From: Verrucomicrobiota bacterium
GTDB taxonomy: Bacteria; Verrucomicrobiota; Kiritimatiellia; CAIQIC01; JAGNIJ01
NCBI GenBank assembly: GCA_022710725.1
Contig: JAKLGK010000005.1
Location: 1-64,000, forward strand
Direction: 5' to 3'
Length of the DNA stretch: 64,000 bases
The notes under the pieces are model-generated. The model was not told the origin of the DNA. It saw nothing but the letters and a program-made list of their open reading frames with translations, and did no database searches. Shown one piece after another: positions 6,545-15,296 of the stretch (the first letter of the stretch is position 1; the number at the start of each line of letters is the position of its first letter). The translations under genes and the position numbers were made by a program.

Positions 6545-8211
6545 ATCGTGCGCTGTGCGCCCTGCTTCTTGCCCTGGCCCTGGTCCTTCCCGCCGGGGCG
6601 GCGGAGCCGGAGTGGGATATCGAGGTCGGCATCGACAACAGCATCTACCCCTCGCTGATCATCGCCACGTCCACGATGGTCGAGGACGAGGAAGAGGAAC
6701 CCGACCCAACGATGCTGGGCGATCCCTGGGGCCTGATCGGGGTGAACATCGTCGCGCCGGCGGCCCGGACCCCGGTCCGCGTCGAGATGTCCAGCGGCAA
6801 ACTGATCCAGCCCAGCGTCTGGGAGGGCGTCCTGGAGAAGAAGGGCGAGACGTATCTCGTCTGCCCCGTCCTGAAATTCGATTACGACGCGCTGCTGGCC
6901 GTCCGCCAGCCCTTCCCGGAGGTCGTGACCGCGAAGGTCACGGTCAACGGGCAACTCCTGCCTGAGAAAAGCAAGCGCGTGCCCGTCCGCTCCATCAACG
7001 ATTGCATCCTGGCCTTTGCGGACGACGAGGAGGAAGTCACGGACACCTCGTGGCTGATCGCGGCCTACGTGAATGAAAACCACCCGGTCGTGGACCAGAT
7101 CCTGGCCGAGGCCCTGGACGCCGGCTACGTGGACTCCTTCGCGGGTTACCAGAAAGAGGCGTCGGAAGTGAAGAAGGAGATCAAGGCCGTCTACCGCGCC
7201 ATCCAGGACCGCGGCTTCAAGTACAGCAACATCACCCGGGGCTCGGGCGAATCCGCGACCGTCGGCGCGCAGCACATCCGGCTCATCGGCGACCAGGTCC
7301 GGGGCAGCCAGGCCAACTGCGTCGAGGGCAGCGTGTTGTTCGCGTCCATCCTGCGCAAGCTGGAGATGGACCCGTTCCTCGTCCTCGTGCCGGGCCACAT
7401 GTTTGTCGGCGTCTTCCTCGACGAGAACCAGGAGGACGCCCTTTGCATCGAAACCACCATGCTCGGCGATTCCTCGTTCGAGGACGCCGTGGCGACCGCC
7501 CAGCAGCAGTTCGAGGAGGCCCTGCCGTACATCTCGGGCGAAGAGGAGCCCGAGGAAGGCGACGCCACGGACTACACCCTCATCGACATCGCCACGGCGC
7601 GCCAGCTCGGCGTGATGCCGATCCGCGAGGCGGCGGCGGATTCCGCGCCGGCCGCGGTCCCGGCCGCGCATGCCCAGCGCCCCGCGCCGTCCGTCGCGGA
7701 CGAGGAATCTTCGGGCGATGGGGAGGCGGTCGAGGAGGAGGCGGAGGCGGAACCGGAAGGAGAGGACGCCGAGGCCGACTACGAGCTGGAGACGGTCAAG
7801 GTAAAGGAGCTGGGCGCGAGCATCGATCTCCCCGGCGACTGGGAGACGGAAGTGGAGGAGGACTCGGCGGGCGATCCCCTGTTCACGGCGTCCAACGGGG
7901 ACGGGGACCTTGTTGTGAACATCGGGATCATGGATGCCCAGGACATGGAGGCTTCGGCCCTGCTGAAGACCTACCTGGAGGGCCTGGGCATGAAGCGCGA
8001 AGGCGCGGTCGAGAAGATGGACCTTGCGGGCCTGCCCTCCGCGATCGTCGGGGCGTCCGGGGACATGGAGGGGGAAGCGATCCTCGCGACCGTCATGATC
8101 TGCCGGAGCGGCGAGAAGGCCTATATTGTGCAGGCGCTGGGCGCGCAGGAGGCCTTCACCGACAGCCAGGACATGCTGGTCGAGATCATCAGCAGTTTCC
8201 GGGCCCGCTGA
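6541..8211 (+). CDS. secreted transglutaminase-fold protein
   Basis: A 556-residue protein with a signal peptide (MNRALCALLLALALVLPAGA). A long N-terminal region is followed by a transglutaminase-like core. The probable Cys-His-Glu triad is Cys260 in QANCVEGSVLFASIL, His286 in VPGHMFVGVFL and Glu304 in CIETTMLG. A very acidic linker (about residues 395-420, EAVEEEAEAEPEGEDAEADY) leads to a C-terminal domain from IDLPGDWETEVEEDSAGDP that resembles the PsbP/DUF1795-like domains of secreted proteins. The core family includes peptidases and cross-linking enzymes; the substrate is unknown. GAGGAGAAAACC precedes the ATG at 6541. The 3' end faces a convergent gene across a strong terminator. Confidence 0.8.
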   Translation: MNRALCALLLALALVLPAGAAEPEWDIEVGIDNSIYPSLIIATSTMVEDEEEEPDPTMLGDPWGLIGVNIVAPAARTPVRVEMSSGKLIQPSVWEGVLEKKGETYLVCPVLKFDYDALLAVRQPFPEVVTAKVTVNGQLLPEKSKRVPVRSINDCILAFADDEEEVTDTSWLIAAYVNENHPVVDQILAEALDAGYVDSFAGYQKEASEVKKEIKAVYRAIQDRGFKYSNITRGSGESATVGAQHIRLIGDQVRGSQANCVEGSVLFASILRKLEMDPFLVLVPGHMFVGVFLDENQEDALCIETTMLGDSSFEDAVATAQQQFEEALPYISGEEEPEEGDATDYTLIDIATARQLGVMPIREAAADSAPAAVPAAHAQRPAPSVADEESSGDGEAVEEEAEAEPEGEDAEADYELETVKVKELGASIDLPGDWETEVEEDSAGDPLFTASNGDGDLVVNIGIMDAQDMEASALLKTYLEGLGMKREGAVEKMDLAGLPSAIVGASGDMEGEAILATVMICRSGEKAYIVQALGAQEAFTDSQDMLVEIISSFRAR

Positions 8212-8229
8212 ACCGGTCCCTCATGGAAG

Positions 8230-8263
8230 AAAAAACCGCGCCGGGATTCCCGGCGCGGTTTTT
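8230..8263. terminator. bidirectional rho-independent terminator
   Basis: A 12-bp GC-rich stem, ACCGCGCCGGGA with TCCCGGCGCGGT, is flanked by an A-run on the left and a T-run on the right. It serves the convergent genes ending at 8211 and 8288. Confidence 0.9.
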
Positions 8264-8287
8264 CACATCCAACAGACCGCGGAAGAG

Positions 8288-8701
8288 TTACTCGACGACC
8301 GTGATGGTCTTGACTTGGAAGAGCATGTTCACGTCCGCGCCCGTGACCTCCACGACCTTCCCGTGCTTGTCGGCCAGGGTCATGCCCTCGCCGTTCTTCA
8401 GGTCCACCTTGTAGCCATGGCCGGCTTCCGGGTTGATGTAGATGGCCCGGACGGAACCATCGGCTTCCTTCACCACGCTGACCCGGCCCTTGAGGGTTAT
8501 GACCTGGGCGCTTTCGACCGTCGAGGCGACCGTCTCGACCGCGGTCTCCGCCGCCGCCGTCACCTGTTCCGCCGCGGTCTCCGTCGCCGCCGCGGCTTTT
8601 GTCACAGCCTGTTCCGCCGCCGCCACCGGAGCCGCGACTTCCTGGGCCATGACCATCCCGCACACGAACAAACCGACAACCAACGCCAATGCGATGCGCA
8701 T
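8288..8701 (-). CDS. small secreted alanine-rich protein
   Basis: A 137-residue protein with a signal peptide (MRIALALVVGLFVCGMVMAQ). The next 45 residues are an alanine/glutamate/threonine-rich, probably helical or coiled-coil segment (AAATETAAEQVTAAAETAVE). A compact beta domain follows (ITLKGRVSVVKEADGSVRAI, then YKVDLKNGEGMTLADKHGKV, then VVEVTGADVN). The domain resembles short periplasmic OB-like domains, but no family is claimed. A good promoter lies at 8728-8756 and an AAAGGAG site directly upstream. The gene is monocistronic and ends at a strong terminator. Confidence 0.8.
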   Translation of the reverse strand: MRIALALVVGLFVCGMVMAQEVAAPVAAAEQAVTKAAAATETAAEQVTAAAETAVETVASTVESAQVITLKGRVSVVKEADGSVRAIYINPEAGHGYKVDLKNGEGMTLADKHGKVVEVTGADVNMLFQVKTITVVE

Positions 8702-8727
8702 TTTCTACGCTCCTTTCTAGGGTATGA

Positions 8728-8756
8728 CGTATACTCTTCGGGGTGGGGCGTCACAA
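8728..8756 (-). promoter_or_regulatory. predicted sigma70-type promoter for the gene at 8288-8701
   Basis: On the minus strand TTGTGA (8756-8751) and TATACG (8733-8728) are 17 bases apart. The start site near 8721 gives a leader of about 20 bases, with AAAGGAG at 8716-8710. The -35 sequence equals that of the lgt promoter at 60809. Confidence 0.65.
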
Positions 8757-8915
8757 GCTAATACGGGCCATTTCAGGCGCGAAAGGAACGGACGCAAAAG
8801 CCTGGATTCTCGGATCGGCCGCCTTGCAGCTCGGGCAGGCGCTTAAAGCGTTTGACTGCTCGTCGGACCGAAGCGTGCCATGATTGGCGCCACCATCCGT
8901 CAGGCCGCCCCGCCG

Positions 8916-11387
8916 TCAGGGCAGCGCCACCGTGCAGCGGTAATACATGGTCGTAACCCCCACCGGCCAGCCCCACGAGATGGGCTCCCCCGTGCCCAGT
9001 CGGGCGGGCAGGGACGCGCCCCAGCTGCCGACGTCGACCCACTGGTTGAATTCCAGTGTGTACACGCGAGAGGGCGACGTGGGGGCTGAAACAAAGACCG
9101 TGGCGCCGCTGACCGATATGCTCGACATGCGCGGGTAATCAAAAGCCTTGAACGGCTCGGTACCCGCAACGAACTCGTCGAGATTCGGCACGCCGTCGTC
9201 GTCGCTGTGGCCGGCGGGATCGCCGCCCGTGACCGATCCGAAGTTGGAATACTCCCAGCCGTCCGCCATGCCGTCGCCGTCGGAGTCCACCATGAGATAG
9301 CGCGAGAACTCCGAGGTCTCAAACCTCATGATGTCGCGCGCGGTGGCGGTGACGAAGCTGGGCGGCGGGGTGGGCTTGGCGAGCAGGCTGTTGGTGAACC
9401 CGGCGTGGCCCGCGGCATCGGTGATCACGAACTGGTTGCCCAGGTACACCTCGCCCTCGCCGTGCCCCGTGGGGTCGCAATCGCTGTTGCCGAAGAACTC
9501 GATCGTGTATTGCGTGCTCGGCGTGCTGCTCAAATAGCCGCCGATCGCCATGGTGGCGCCGGCATTGGAGGCCAGGGTGAGGACCGGGTAGTTCTGGTAC
9601 TGGTTGGGCCCCGTGTCGCCGTCCAGGGGATCATTTGTCGTCACGCCGTCGGTGCCCAGGTTGATCCCGAGCCCGCCGTTGTTGTAGAGGCTGTTCTCGA
9701 TGAAACGGTTGCGAATCGCGGCGCTGTCCCGCACCCTGATGCCGTCGCCGTCGTTGTTGGCGATGACATTGGCCTCGCCGGGCAGTCCCGTGCCCACGCT
9801 GTTGCTCGGCGCGGCGTCCATGAGCACGCCGGCCCCGCCGTTGCCGAGGTCCGCGAAAAACAGGGCGGCCAGCCCGATCCGGTTCCCGGCGATGACCGTA
9901 TTGGCGCAGCCCGAGCCCGACAGAAAGATGCCATTTTCCCCGTTGGCCGAAATGACGTTCATGGCCCCGCCCGCGCCGCCGATCAGGGTGTCGGCCACAT
10001 CAATAATGAAAATGCCGTCGTGGTCGTTGTTGATGGCCGAGTTCCCCGTCGCGTTCACGCCGATCCAATTGCCCCGGATGATATTTCCGCGGCTGTTGGC
10101 GTTCGCCAGGGAGATGCCGTGCCCGCCGTTGCCGGAGATCAGGTTTCCCTCTCCCGCCGCGCTCCCACCGATCCGGTTGCGAGGCGCCCGCAGCGCGACG
10201 CCGTCCATGGCATTGCCCGCGCGGGTCAGTCCGGACGTGCCGGTGCCGATGTAATTGCCGCTGACCGTGTTGTTGGTGGTCGTGGCCCCGTCCAGGTACA
10301 CGCCGTCGCCGGTATTGCCCGAGATTACGTTGCGCTCGCCGGCGGCCGATCCCCCGATGGTATTCGTGGAGGCGCCTCCCGAGACGAACACGCCATACAG
10401 GTTGGGACAGGGCTGCCCCCCGGCGCCCAACCCGATCCAGTTGCCCCGGACCGTGTTGTCATGGGCGTCGGCCGTGGAGAGGTCCACCCCGCGCGAGCTG
10501 TTGCCGGAGATGATGTTGCGCGCGCCGGCCGAGGCCCCCCCGATGCTGTTCCGCGAGCCCGATACCGTCACGCCCGAGCGGTTTCCCATGGCGTTGGTGC
10601 CGGTCTGGTCCGTGCCGATGTAGTTGCCGGATATCGTCGTGTTGCTGGCCCAGGACGACAGCAGGATCCCGTCATTGATGCTGGCGCTGATGACGTTGCG
10701 GTTTGATGCCGCCGCGCCCCCGATCACGGTGCCGTCCACATCCGCAAGGTAAATGCCCCTTTCGTTCGGCAGTGCCGCGAGGCCGTCGGTTCCGATCCGG
10801 TTGCCGCTGACGAGGTTGCCCCTGGAGTTATCGAGAATGAAGGCGCCGGCCGCCCCGTTGGAGGCGACGAGGTTGCCCCGGTTCGTGGAGCCGCCGACCA
10901 CGGACCAGCTTGTTCGCTGCATGTAGATGCCGTCGAAGGTGTTGGTCCAGATGTGGCAATTTTCCACCCGGTTGGACACGCAGTCCTGCATCTTCACGCC
11001 GGTGGCCCAGGCGGTGATGACCAGGGCCTTGATGACGACCGAGGTGGAATTCATCACGTACAGCCCCTCGCCGCCCGCGGTACCCCCGTGCAGCGTGACC
11101 AGGGGGACGCCGGCGTAGCCGGGTTGCGTGGTCCCGTCCAGCGTGACAGGCCCTCCCCCGCCGAAGATGCCCGGCAGGGCGCTGGCCGGCCTGATCCGGT
11201 AGGGCGCCGCCGCGATGGAAAAGGCGATCGTGTCGGGGCCGGGGTTGGTGTTCGCGGCCTCGATCGCCCAGCGCAGCGTGGCGTCGCCGCTGTCGGCGGT
11301 CTTGGTGACGGTGTACGTGGTGGCGGCGGCAAGGCGCGGCAGGCCAAGGCTGAAGCACAAAACAGCAATCCAGCAACCAGCTTTCAT
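8916..11387 (-). CDS. secreted right-handed beta-helix repeat protein
   Basis: An 823-residue protein: signal peptide (MKAGCWIAVLCFSLGLPRLA), a CSLREA-like entry segment (YTVTKTADSGDATLRWAIEA), then about 20 rungs of a right-handed parallel beta-helix with recurrent NVISGN, GNYIGTD and NSIGGASAGARN phrases spaced for one rung each. After about residue 600 comes a beta-sandwich-like part, a DSDGDGMADGWE calcium-binding-type linker and DDDGVPNLDEFVAGTEP, then a C-terminal domain. Such proteins are extracellular; some relatives bind or cut polysaccharides, but no catalytic motif is visible here. The start has CAAGGAGGGC upstream. It is the last gene of a minus-strand block of three secreted proteins and is a paralogue of the one at 15297. 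Confidence 0.85.
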   Translation of the reverse strand: MKAGCWIAVLCFSLGLPRLAAATTYTVTKTADSGDATLRWAIEAANTNPGPDTIAFSIAAAPYRIRPASALPGIFGGGGPVTLDGTTQPGYAGVPLVTLHGGTAGGEGLYVMNSTSVVIKALVITAWATGVKMQDCVSNRVENCHIWTNTFDGIYMQRTSWSVVGGSTNRGNLVASNGAAGAFILDNSRGNLVSGNRIGTDGLAALPNERGIYLADVDGTVIGGAAASNRNVISASINDGILLSSWASNTTISGNYIGTDQTGTNAMGNRSGVTVSGSRNSIGGASAGARNIISGNSSRGVDLSTADAHDNTVRGNWIGLGAGGQPCPNLYGVFVSGGASTNTIGGSAAGERNVISGNTGDGVYLDGATTTNNTVSGNYIGTGTSGLTRAGNAMDGVALRAPRNRIGGSAAGEGNLISGNGGHGISLANANSRGNIIRGNWIGVNATGNSAINNDHDGIFIIDVADTLIGGAGGAMNVISANGENGIFLSGSGCANTVIAGNRIGLAALFFADLGNGGAGVLMDAAPSNSVGTGLPGEANVIANNDGDGIRVRDSAAIRNRFIENSLYNNGGLGINLGTDGVTTNDPLDGDTGPNQYQNYPVLTLASNAGATMAIGGYLSSTPSTQYTIEFFGNSDCDPTGHGEGEVYLGNQFVITDAAGHAGFTNSLLAKPTPPPSFVTATARDIMRFETSEFSRYLMVDSDGDGMADGWEYSNFGSVTGGDPAGHSDDDGVPNLDEFVAGTEPFKAFDYPRMSSISVSGATVFVSAPTSPSRVYTLEFNQWVDVGSWGASLPARLGTGEPISWGWPVGVTTMYYRCTVALP

Positions 11388-11472
11388 AATGCCCTCCTTG
11401 GAGTAAGTCGCTCCCGGGCGAAGGCTTGTCTCGCCTCGGACAACATTCCTCCATCCCCTTGCCGCGGAACAG

Positions 11473-14400
11473 TTACGGTTCGAATCCCAGCTTCTGTTCG
11501 ATGGCCGAAAGGCGCTGGCGCAGTTCGTCGTTCTCGCTGCGCAGCCGGGCGTTCTCCTCCTTCACCACCTCGTACAGGCCCTGGATGGCGGCGAGCGCCA
11601 CGCCGTCCGCGTCCACCGTCGTGATGCCCGTCGGTTTCTCGCCCACGCCGAATGCCGCGCGGAAATCCTGCGCGACCGGCCCGATGTGGCGGATCGCCGC
11701 GTCCTGCGCCTTGTATTTCCAGGTGGCGATGGGCAACTCCGCCAGCCGGTCCAGGATTTCCCGTGCGTCCACCGCGCGGAAATCCTCCTTGGCGTTGCGG
11801 TCGCTCAAGGTGGTCCAGCTCCCGGCGCCGGCCGTGAGTTCCACCCCGGCGCTCATGGCGGCGTCGGTGTAGAAGATCGTGCCGCCCCTGGCGCGGACCA
11901 TGAACTGGTCCGCCGCCGTGCTCACGAGGTCGGCTTCGGTGGAATCCCCCCAGAGGAACGCGCCTTCGTGACCGGCCTTCGACCGGTAGCCGGCCGCCAG
12001 GCTTTTGTTGCCGGTCGCGACATTGTAACGGCCGCCTGGCACGACGGCGTACCTGCCGTTCGCGTCGTTGTCCATGCCGCCACAGACCACGGCCAGGTCG
12101 CCGGTCGCGCTGTTGTCCTGCCCGGCGCCGATGAAGGCCCCGAAGCCGCGGACATCGTTCTGGAGGCCGCCGCAGACGACGGCCACCTCGCCGCTGGCCA
12201 TGTTGTTTTCGCCGCCGACGACGCTGGAACTGCGGACGTGGACCTCGTTGTTCGAGCCGCCGCCGATGAAGCCGGCGTTGGCGTTTACCGAGTTTCCATA
12301 GCCGCCCGCGATGGCCGCCTGCGGGGCGTTGATGGTGATGGCGTTCCCGATGCCGCCGCCGATCGCCGAGTGGGCGCCGGCGGTCATGTTGCTGGTTCCC
12401 CCGCCGATGAAGGCGTAATCCCCGTGGTCGATCCGGTTACGCCAGCCGCCGCCGATCGTCCCCCGGGTTGCGGTGGTGATCGTGTTCTCCTCGCCGCCCC
12501 CGATCACCGCGTTGGTCGCGTAGTATTCCACCGTGTGGTACCGGCCGCCGCCCACCGCGGCGTAGGGGGACAGGGCATCGATCGAGTTGCGCGCGCCTCC
12601 CGCGATGACGGCCCCGCGGCCGTGCACCTTGTTGGATTCGCCACCGCCCACCGTAGCGAGGTCCGCGGCGAGGTTGCCGCGTCCGCCGCCGATCGTGGCC
12701 TCCATGCTGTCGAGGTAATTGCTGATCCCGCCGGCGATCACCCCGTAGTCCCCCTCGTTGCCGATGCGGTTGCCGCGCCCGCCGCCGAGGGTGGCGTACG
12801 CGCCCGCGACCGAGTTGTTCGTGCCGCCGCCGATGAACGAAACCGCGCCCGCCGCCGAGTTGTTGTTCCCGCCGGCGATGACGCTGTTGGTGCCCGAGGC
12901 CGTGTTGTTCCGGCCGCCCCCGACGAAAGTGGCCGGCCCGGCGGCCGTGTTGGATTTTCCGCCCCCGACGGTGGCGTCTACCTCCTCCGCCGCGTTGCCT
13001 TGCCCTCCTCCGACCGTGCCGTAATTCAGCTCGACGCGGTTGGGGAACGACCCGTTGCCGCCGCCGGCGATGGTGCCGCCGACCGCCCCGCCGCCGATGG
13101 TATTCGCCTCGTCGCCGCCTAATACATTGTGGTTCAGGCCCAATCGAAGAACACGGGTGTTGCCGGCGTACAGGTCGAGGGGCACGCCGATGACCGTCCC
13201 GATGAAATGCGTGCCGGCCGCCACGTTCGCGTTGCCGTCCAGCCGCCAGTAGGCCTGGGCGAGCTGGTCGGTGGTGACGGTCATCGCCATGATGTTCCCG
13301 CCGTCCAGGTCCGTCAGCCCGGACCCGTCGCCGACGAAGGAGTCCGCGTACACGACGCCTGAGAAGCCCCCGTTGCCGGCCACGCCCAGCGCGTGCGCGG
13401 GGCTGCTGGTCCCGATGCCCACCCGGCCGCCGCCCAGGTTGACGATCAGGTCATGGCCGCTGTCGTAGTTGATGTAGGTGTCGTTCGTGGCGTTGAGGAA
13501 TAGGTTGCCCAGCGAGGAGCCCCGGATCGAGGGCTGCGACGGCGCATTGCTGGCCCCGGAGTAGAGGTCGAGGCAGCTCCCGACGCTCAACTGCTGGCGC
13601 GGGTCACTCTCGTTCAATCCCACCCCGCCCGCGGCGCGGACGATGAACTGGTTGTTGGCGGTCGAGCTGAAGTCCGCGTCCGTGGCGTCCGCCCAGACGA
13701 ACGCGCCGTCGTCGACCGCCTTGGCCCGGCGGCCGGCGGCGAACGAGTAGAAACCGGAAGCGCGGTTGTCGCTCCCGCCCGGGATGGTGGACCAGCCGCC
13801 CTCGGCGCGGTTGTCCTCCCCGCCCGCGACGGTGGCGTATTCCTTGCTCGTGTCGTCCCCGGCGATGTTGCCGGCGCCGCCGCCGATGGCGCAGTAGTTG
13901 TCCAGCGCCTCGTTGTGTTGCAGGAACCCGCCGCCGCCCGCGATCGTCGCCCCGACCCGGCCCGGCGCCACCAGGTTGTACGTATGGCCGCCGATGACAT
14001 TCGGATCGCTGTCCACGGCCGCGTTCTCGAAGCGCATCACCCGCGCGTTGGACACCCGGAACTCGAGGGGATTGGTCGTGGTTGTGCCGACGAAATGCAC
14101 GCCGGCGGTGACGTTGTTGTTGCCGTTGATTTCCCAGTACTTCACCGTCATCTTGTCAGGGCCGATGCTGGCGGCCGCGAGGTTGGTGCCCCGCACGCTG
14201 CCCACGCCCAGGGCCGCGTTGGAGATCGAGCCGGCCTGGATGTTCTGGCCGTCGAGCATGATGAGGCCCGAGCCGTCGCCGACCAGCGACTCGGCGTTGA
14301 CGACGCCCGCCACCGTCAGGGCGCCGAGGGAAACGTTCGTGCCGATCGCCACGCCGCCGGAGGCCCGGATGAGGAACTGGTTGCTGGCGGTCGAGCGGAA

Positions 14401-15228
14401 ATCCGCGCCCGCGCTGTCGGCCCAGACGAACGACCCCTGGTGGTTCGCCTTGGCCCGGCGGCCCGCGGCAAACGCGAAATCGCCGCCGGCCTCGTTCTCC
14501 CGGCCGCCCGGGATCGCGGCATAGTCGGCGTAGTTGTGGATTTTGTTGGACCAGCCGCCGCCGATCACGGAGTAGGCGCACAGGGTGGTGACGCAGTTGC
14601 CCGCGCCGCCGCCGATCACGGAGCAATAGGACTGGGTGTCGATGCGGTTGTTCAGGCCGCCGCCGATCATGGTCCAGCTCGCCTCCGTCGCGATCCAGTT
14701 CCGTTCGCCGCCGCCGATGACGGATTCCCGGGCGTTGGTGTCGACGAGGTTCCCGCGGCCGCCGCCGATGACCGACGCGGCGCCGAACACGGCGTTCGTC
14801 TCGCCGCCGCCGACGGCGGAGTGGACGCCCGCCTGGACGTTGCCGACGCCCTTAAGGCCGGGGATCACCGCGTACGCCGCCGAGGCCAGCCGCTCGCGCG
14901 GCGCCAGGGCCGCGCCGTTGACCAGCACGCGCACGTACACGTTCGTGTTGTCGTTCAGGATCTGCGCGAGCGTCCCGGCGGGCATGTCGTCGCCGAGGAC
15001 CGTGGCGTACAGCCCGTCCACGGCGGTCACCGTGTTCGAGTCCTCGCCCAGCATCAGGCCGCCCGTCGCCGCGCTCCAGAGCTGGAGCGACAGGCCGACC
15101 TGTCCGTTGTACAGATTCGTGCCCTGGATCAGGCGCCCCTGATAGTTCATTACCGCGGGGACCTGGGCGGAGCACAGCGCGGAGACCAAGGCAAGGACCA
15201 CAACCGACGCGAGCAGGCGAGCGTTCAT
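11473..15228 (-). CDS. YadA-head-like repeat protein with C-terminal S74 chaperone domain
   Basis: A 1251-residue protein with a signal peptide (MNARLLASVVVLALVSALCS) and an N-terminal tail-fibre-like domain (VMNYQGRLIQGTNLYNGQVG). The long middle is built from roughly 14- to 17-residue units such as SVIGGGRGNLVDTNA and AVIAGGARNSIDALSPY, the left-handed beta-roll type of trimeric adhesin heads. It is interrupted three times by a FVWADSAGADFRSTASNQFL-type module. The C-terminus is a peptidase S74 intramolecular chaperone: TLSDRNAKEDFRAVDAREIL with the Ser-Asp cleavage site and a coiled coil VKEENARLRSENDELRQRLS. Known S74 domains drive trimerisation and then cut themselves off. The ATG at 15228 follows AGGAGGT; an upstream in-frame extension is rejected. 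There is no outer-membrane anchor domain. Confidence 0.87.
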   Translation of the reverse strand: MNARLLASVVVLALVSALCSAQVPAVMNYQGRLIQGTNLYNGQVGLSLQLWSAATGGLMLGEDSNTVTAVDGLYATVLGDDMPAGTLAQILNDNTNVYVRVLVNGAALAPRERLASAAYAVIPGLKGVGNVQAGVHSAVGGGETNAVFGAASVIGGGRGNLVDTNARESVIGGGERNWIATEASWTMIGGGLNNRIDTQSYCSVIGGGAGNCVTTLCAYSVIGGGWSNKIHNYADYAAIPGGRENEAGGDFAFAAGRRAKANHQGSFVWADSAGADFRSTASNQFLIRASGGVAIGTNVSLGALTVAGVVNAESLVGDGSGLIMLDGQNIQAGSISNAALGVGSVRGTNLAAASIGPDKMTVKYWEINGNNNVTAGVHFVGTTTTNPLEFRVSNARVMRFENAAVDSDPNVIGGHTYNLVAPGRVGATIAGGGGFLQHNEALDNYCAIGGGAGNIAGDDTSKEYATVAGGEDNRAEGGWSTIPGGSDNRASGFYSFAAGRRAKAVDDGAFVWADATDADFSSTANNQFIVRAAGGVGLNESDPRQQLSVGSCLDLYSGASNAPSQPSIRGSSLGNLFLNATNDTYINYDSGHDLIVNLGGGRVGIGTSSPAHALGVAGNGGFSGVVYADSFVGDGSGLTDLDGGNIMAMTVTTDQLAQAYWRLDGNANVAAGTHFIGTVIGVPLDLYAGNTRVLRLGLNHNVLGGDEANTIGGGAVGGTIAGGGNGSFPNRVELNYGTVGGGQGNAAEEVDATVGGGKSNTAAGPATFVGGGRNNTASGTNSVIAGGNNNSAAGAVSFIGGGTNNSVAGAYATLGGGRGNRIGNEGDYGVIAGGISNYLDSMEATIGGGRGNLAADLATVGGGESNKVHGRGAVIAGGARNSIDALSPYAAVGGGRYHTVEYYATNAVIGGGEENTITTATRGTIGGGWRNRIDHGDYAFIGGGTSNMTAGAHSAIGGGIGNAITINAPQAAIAGGYGNSVNANAGFIGGGSNNEVHVRSSSVVGGENNMASGEVAVVCGGLQNDVRGFGAFIGAGQDNSATGDLAVVCGGMDNDANGRYAVVPGGRYNVATGNKSLAAGYRSKAGHEGAFLWGDSTEADLVSTAADQFMVRARGGTIFYTDAAMSAGVELTAGAGSWTTLSDRNAKEDFRAVDAREILDRLAELPIATWKYKAQDAAIRHIGPVAQDFRAAFGVGEKPTGITTVDADGVALAAIQGLYEVVKEENARLRSENDELRQRLSAIEQKLGFEP

Positions 15229-15253
15229 GATCAGACCTCCTGGGTAGGCCGCC

Positions 15254-15282
15254 ATTATAAAAAGGGCGGAAGCCCGATGCAA
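15254..15282 (-). promoter_or_regulatory. strong predicted promoter for the S74 repeat protein
   Basis: On the minus strand TTGCAT (15282-15277) and a perfect TATAAT (15259-15254) are 17 bases apart. Transcription would start near 15247, about 19 bases before the ATG. The middle gene of the block can therefore be expressed independently of the one upstream. Confidence 0.75.
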
Positions 15283-15296
15283 CAACGAGACGGCGG

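Noticed and set aside
9207..10706. 499-codon plus-strand ORF opposite the other beta-helix gene
   Set aside because: Antisense shadow without domain features or start signals.
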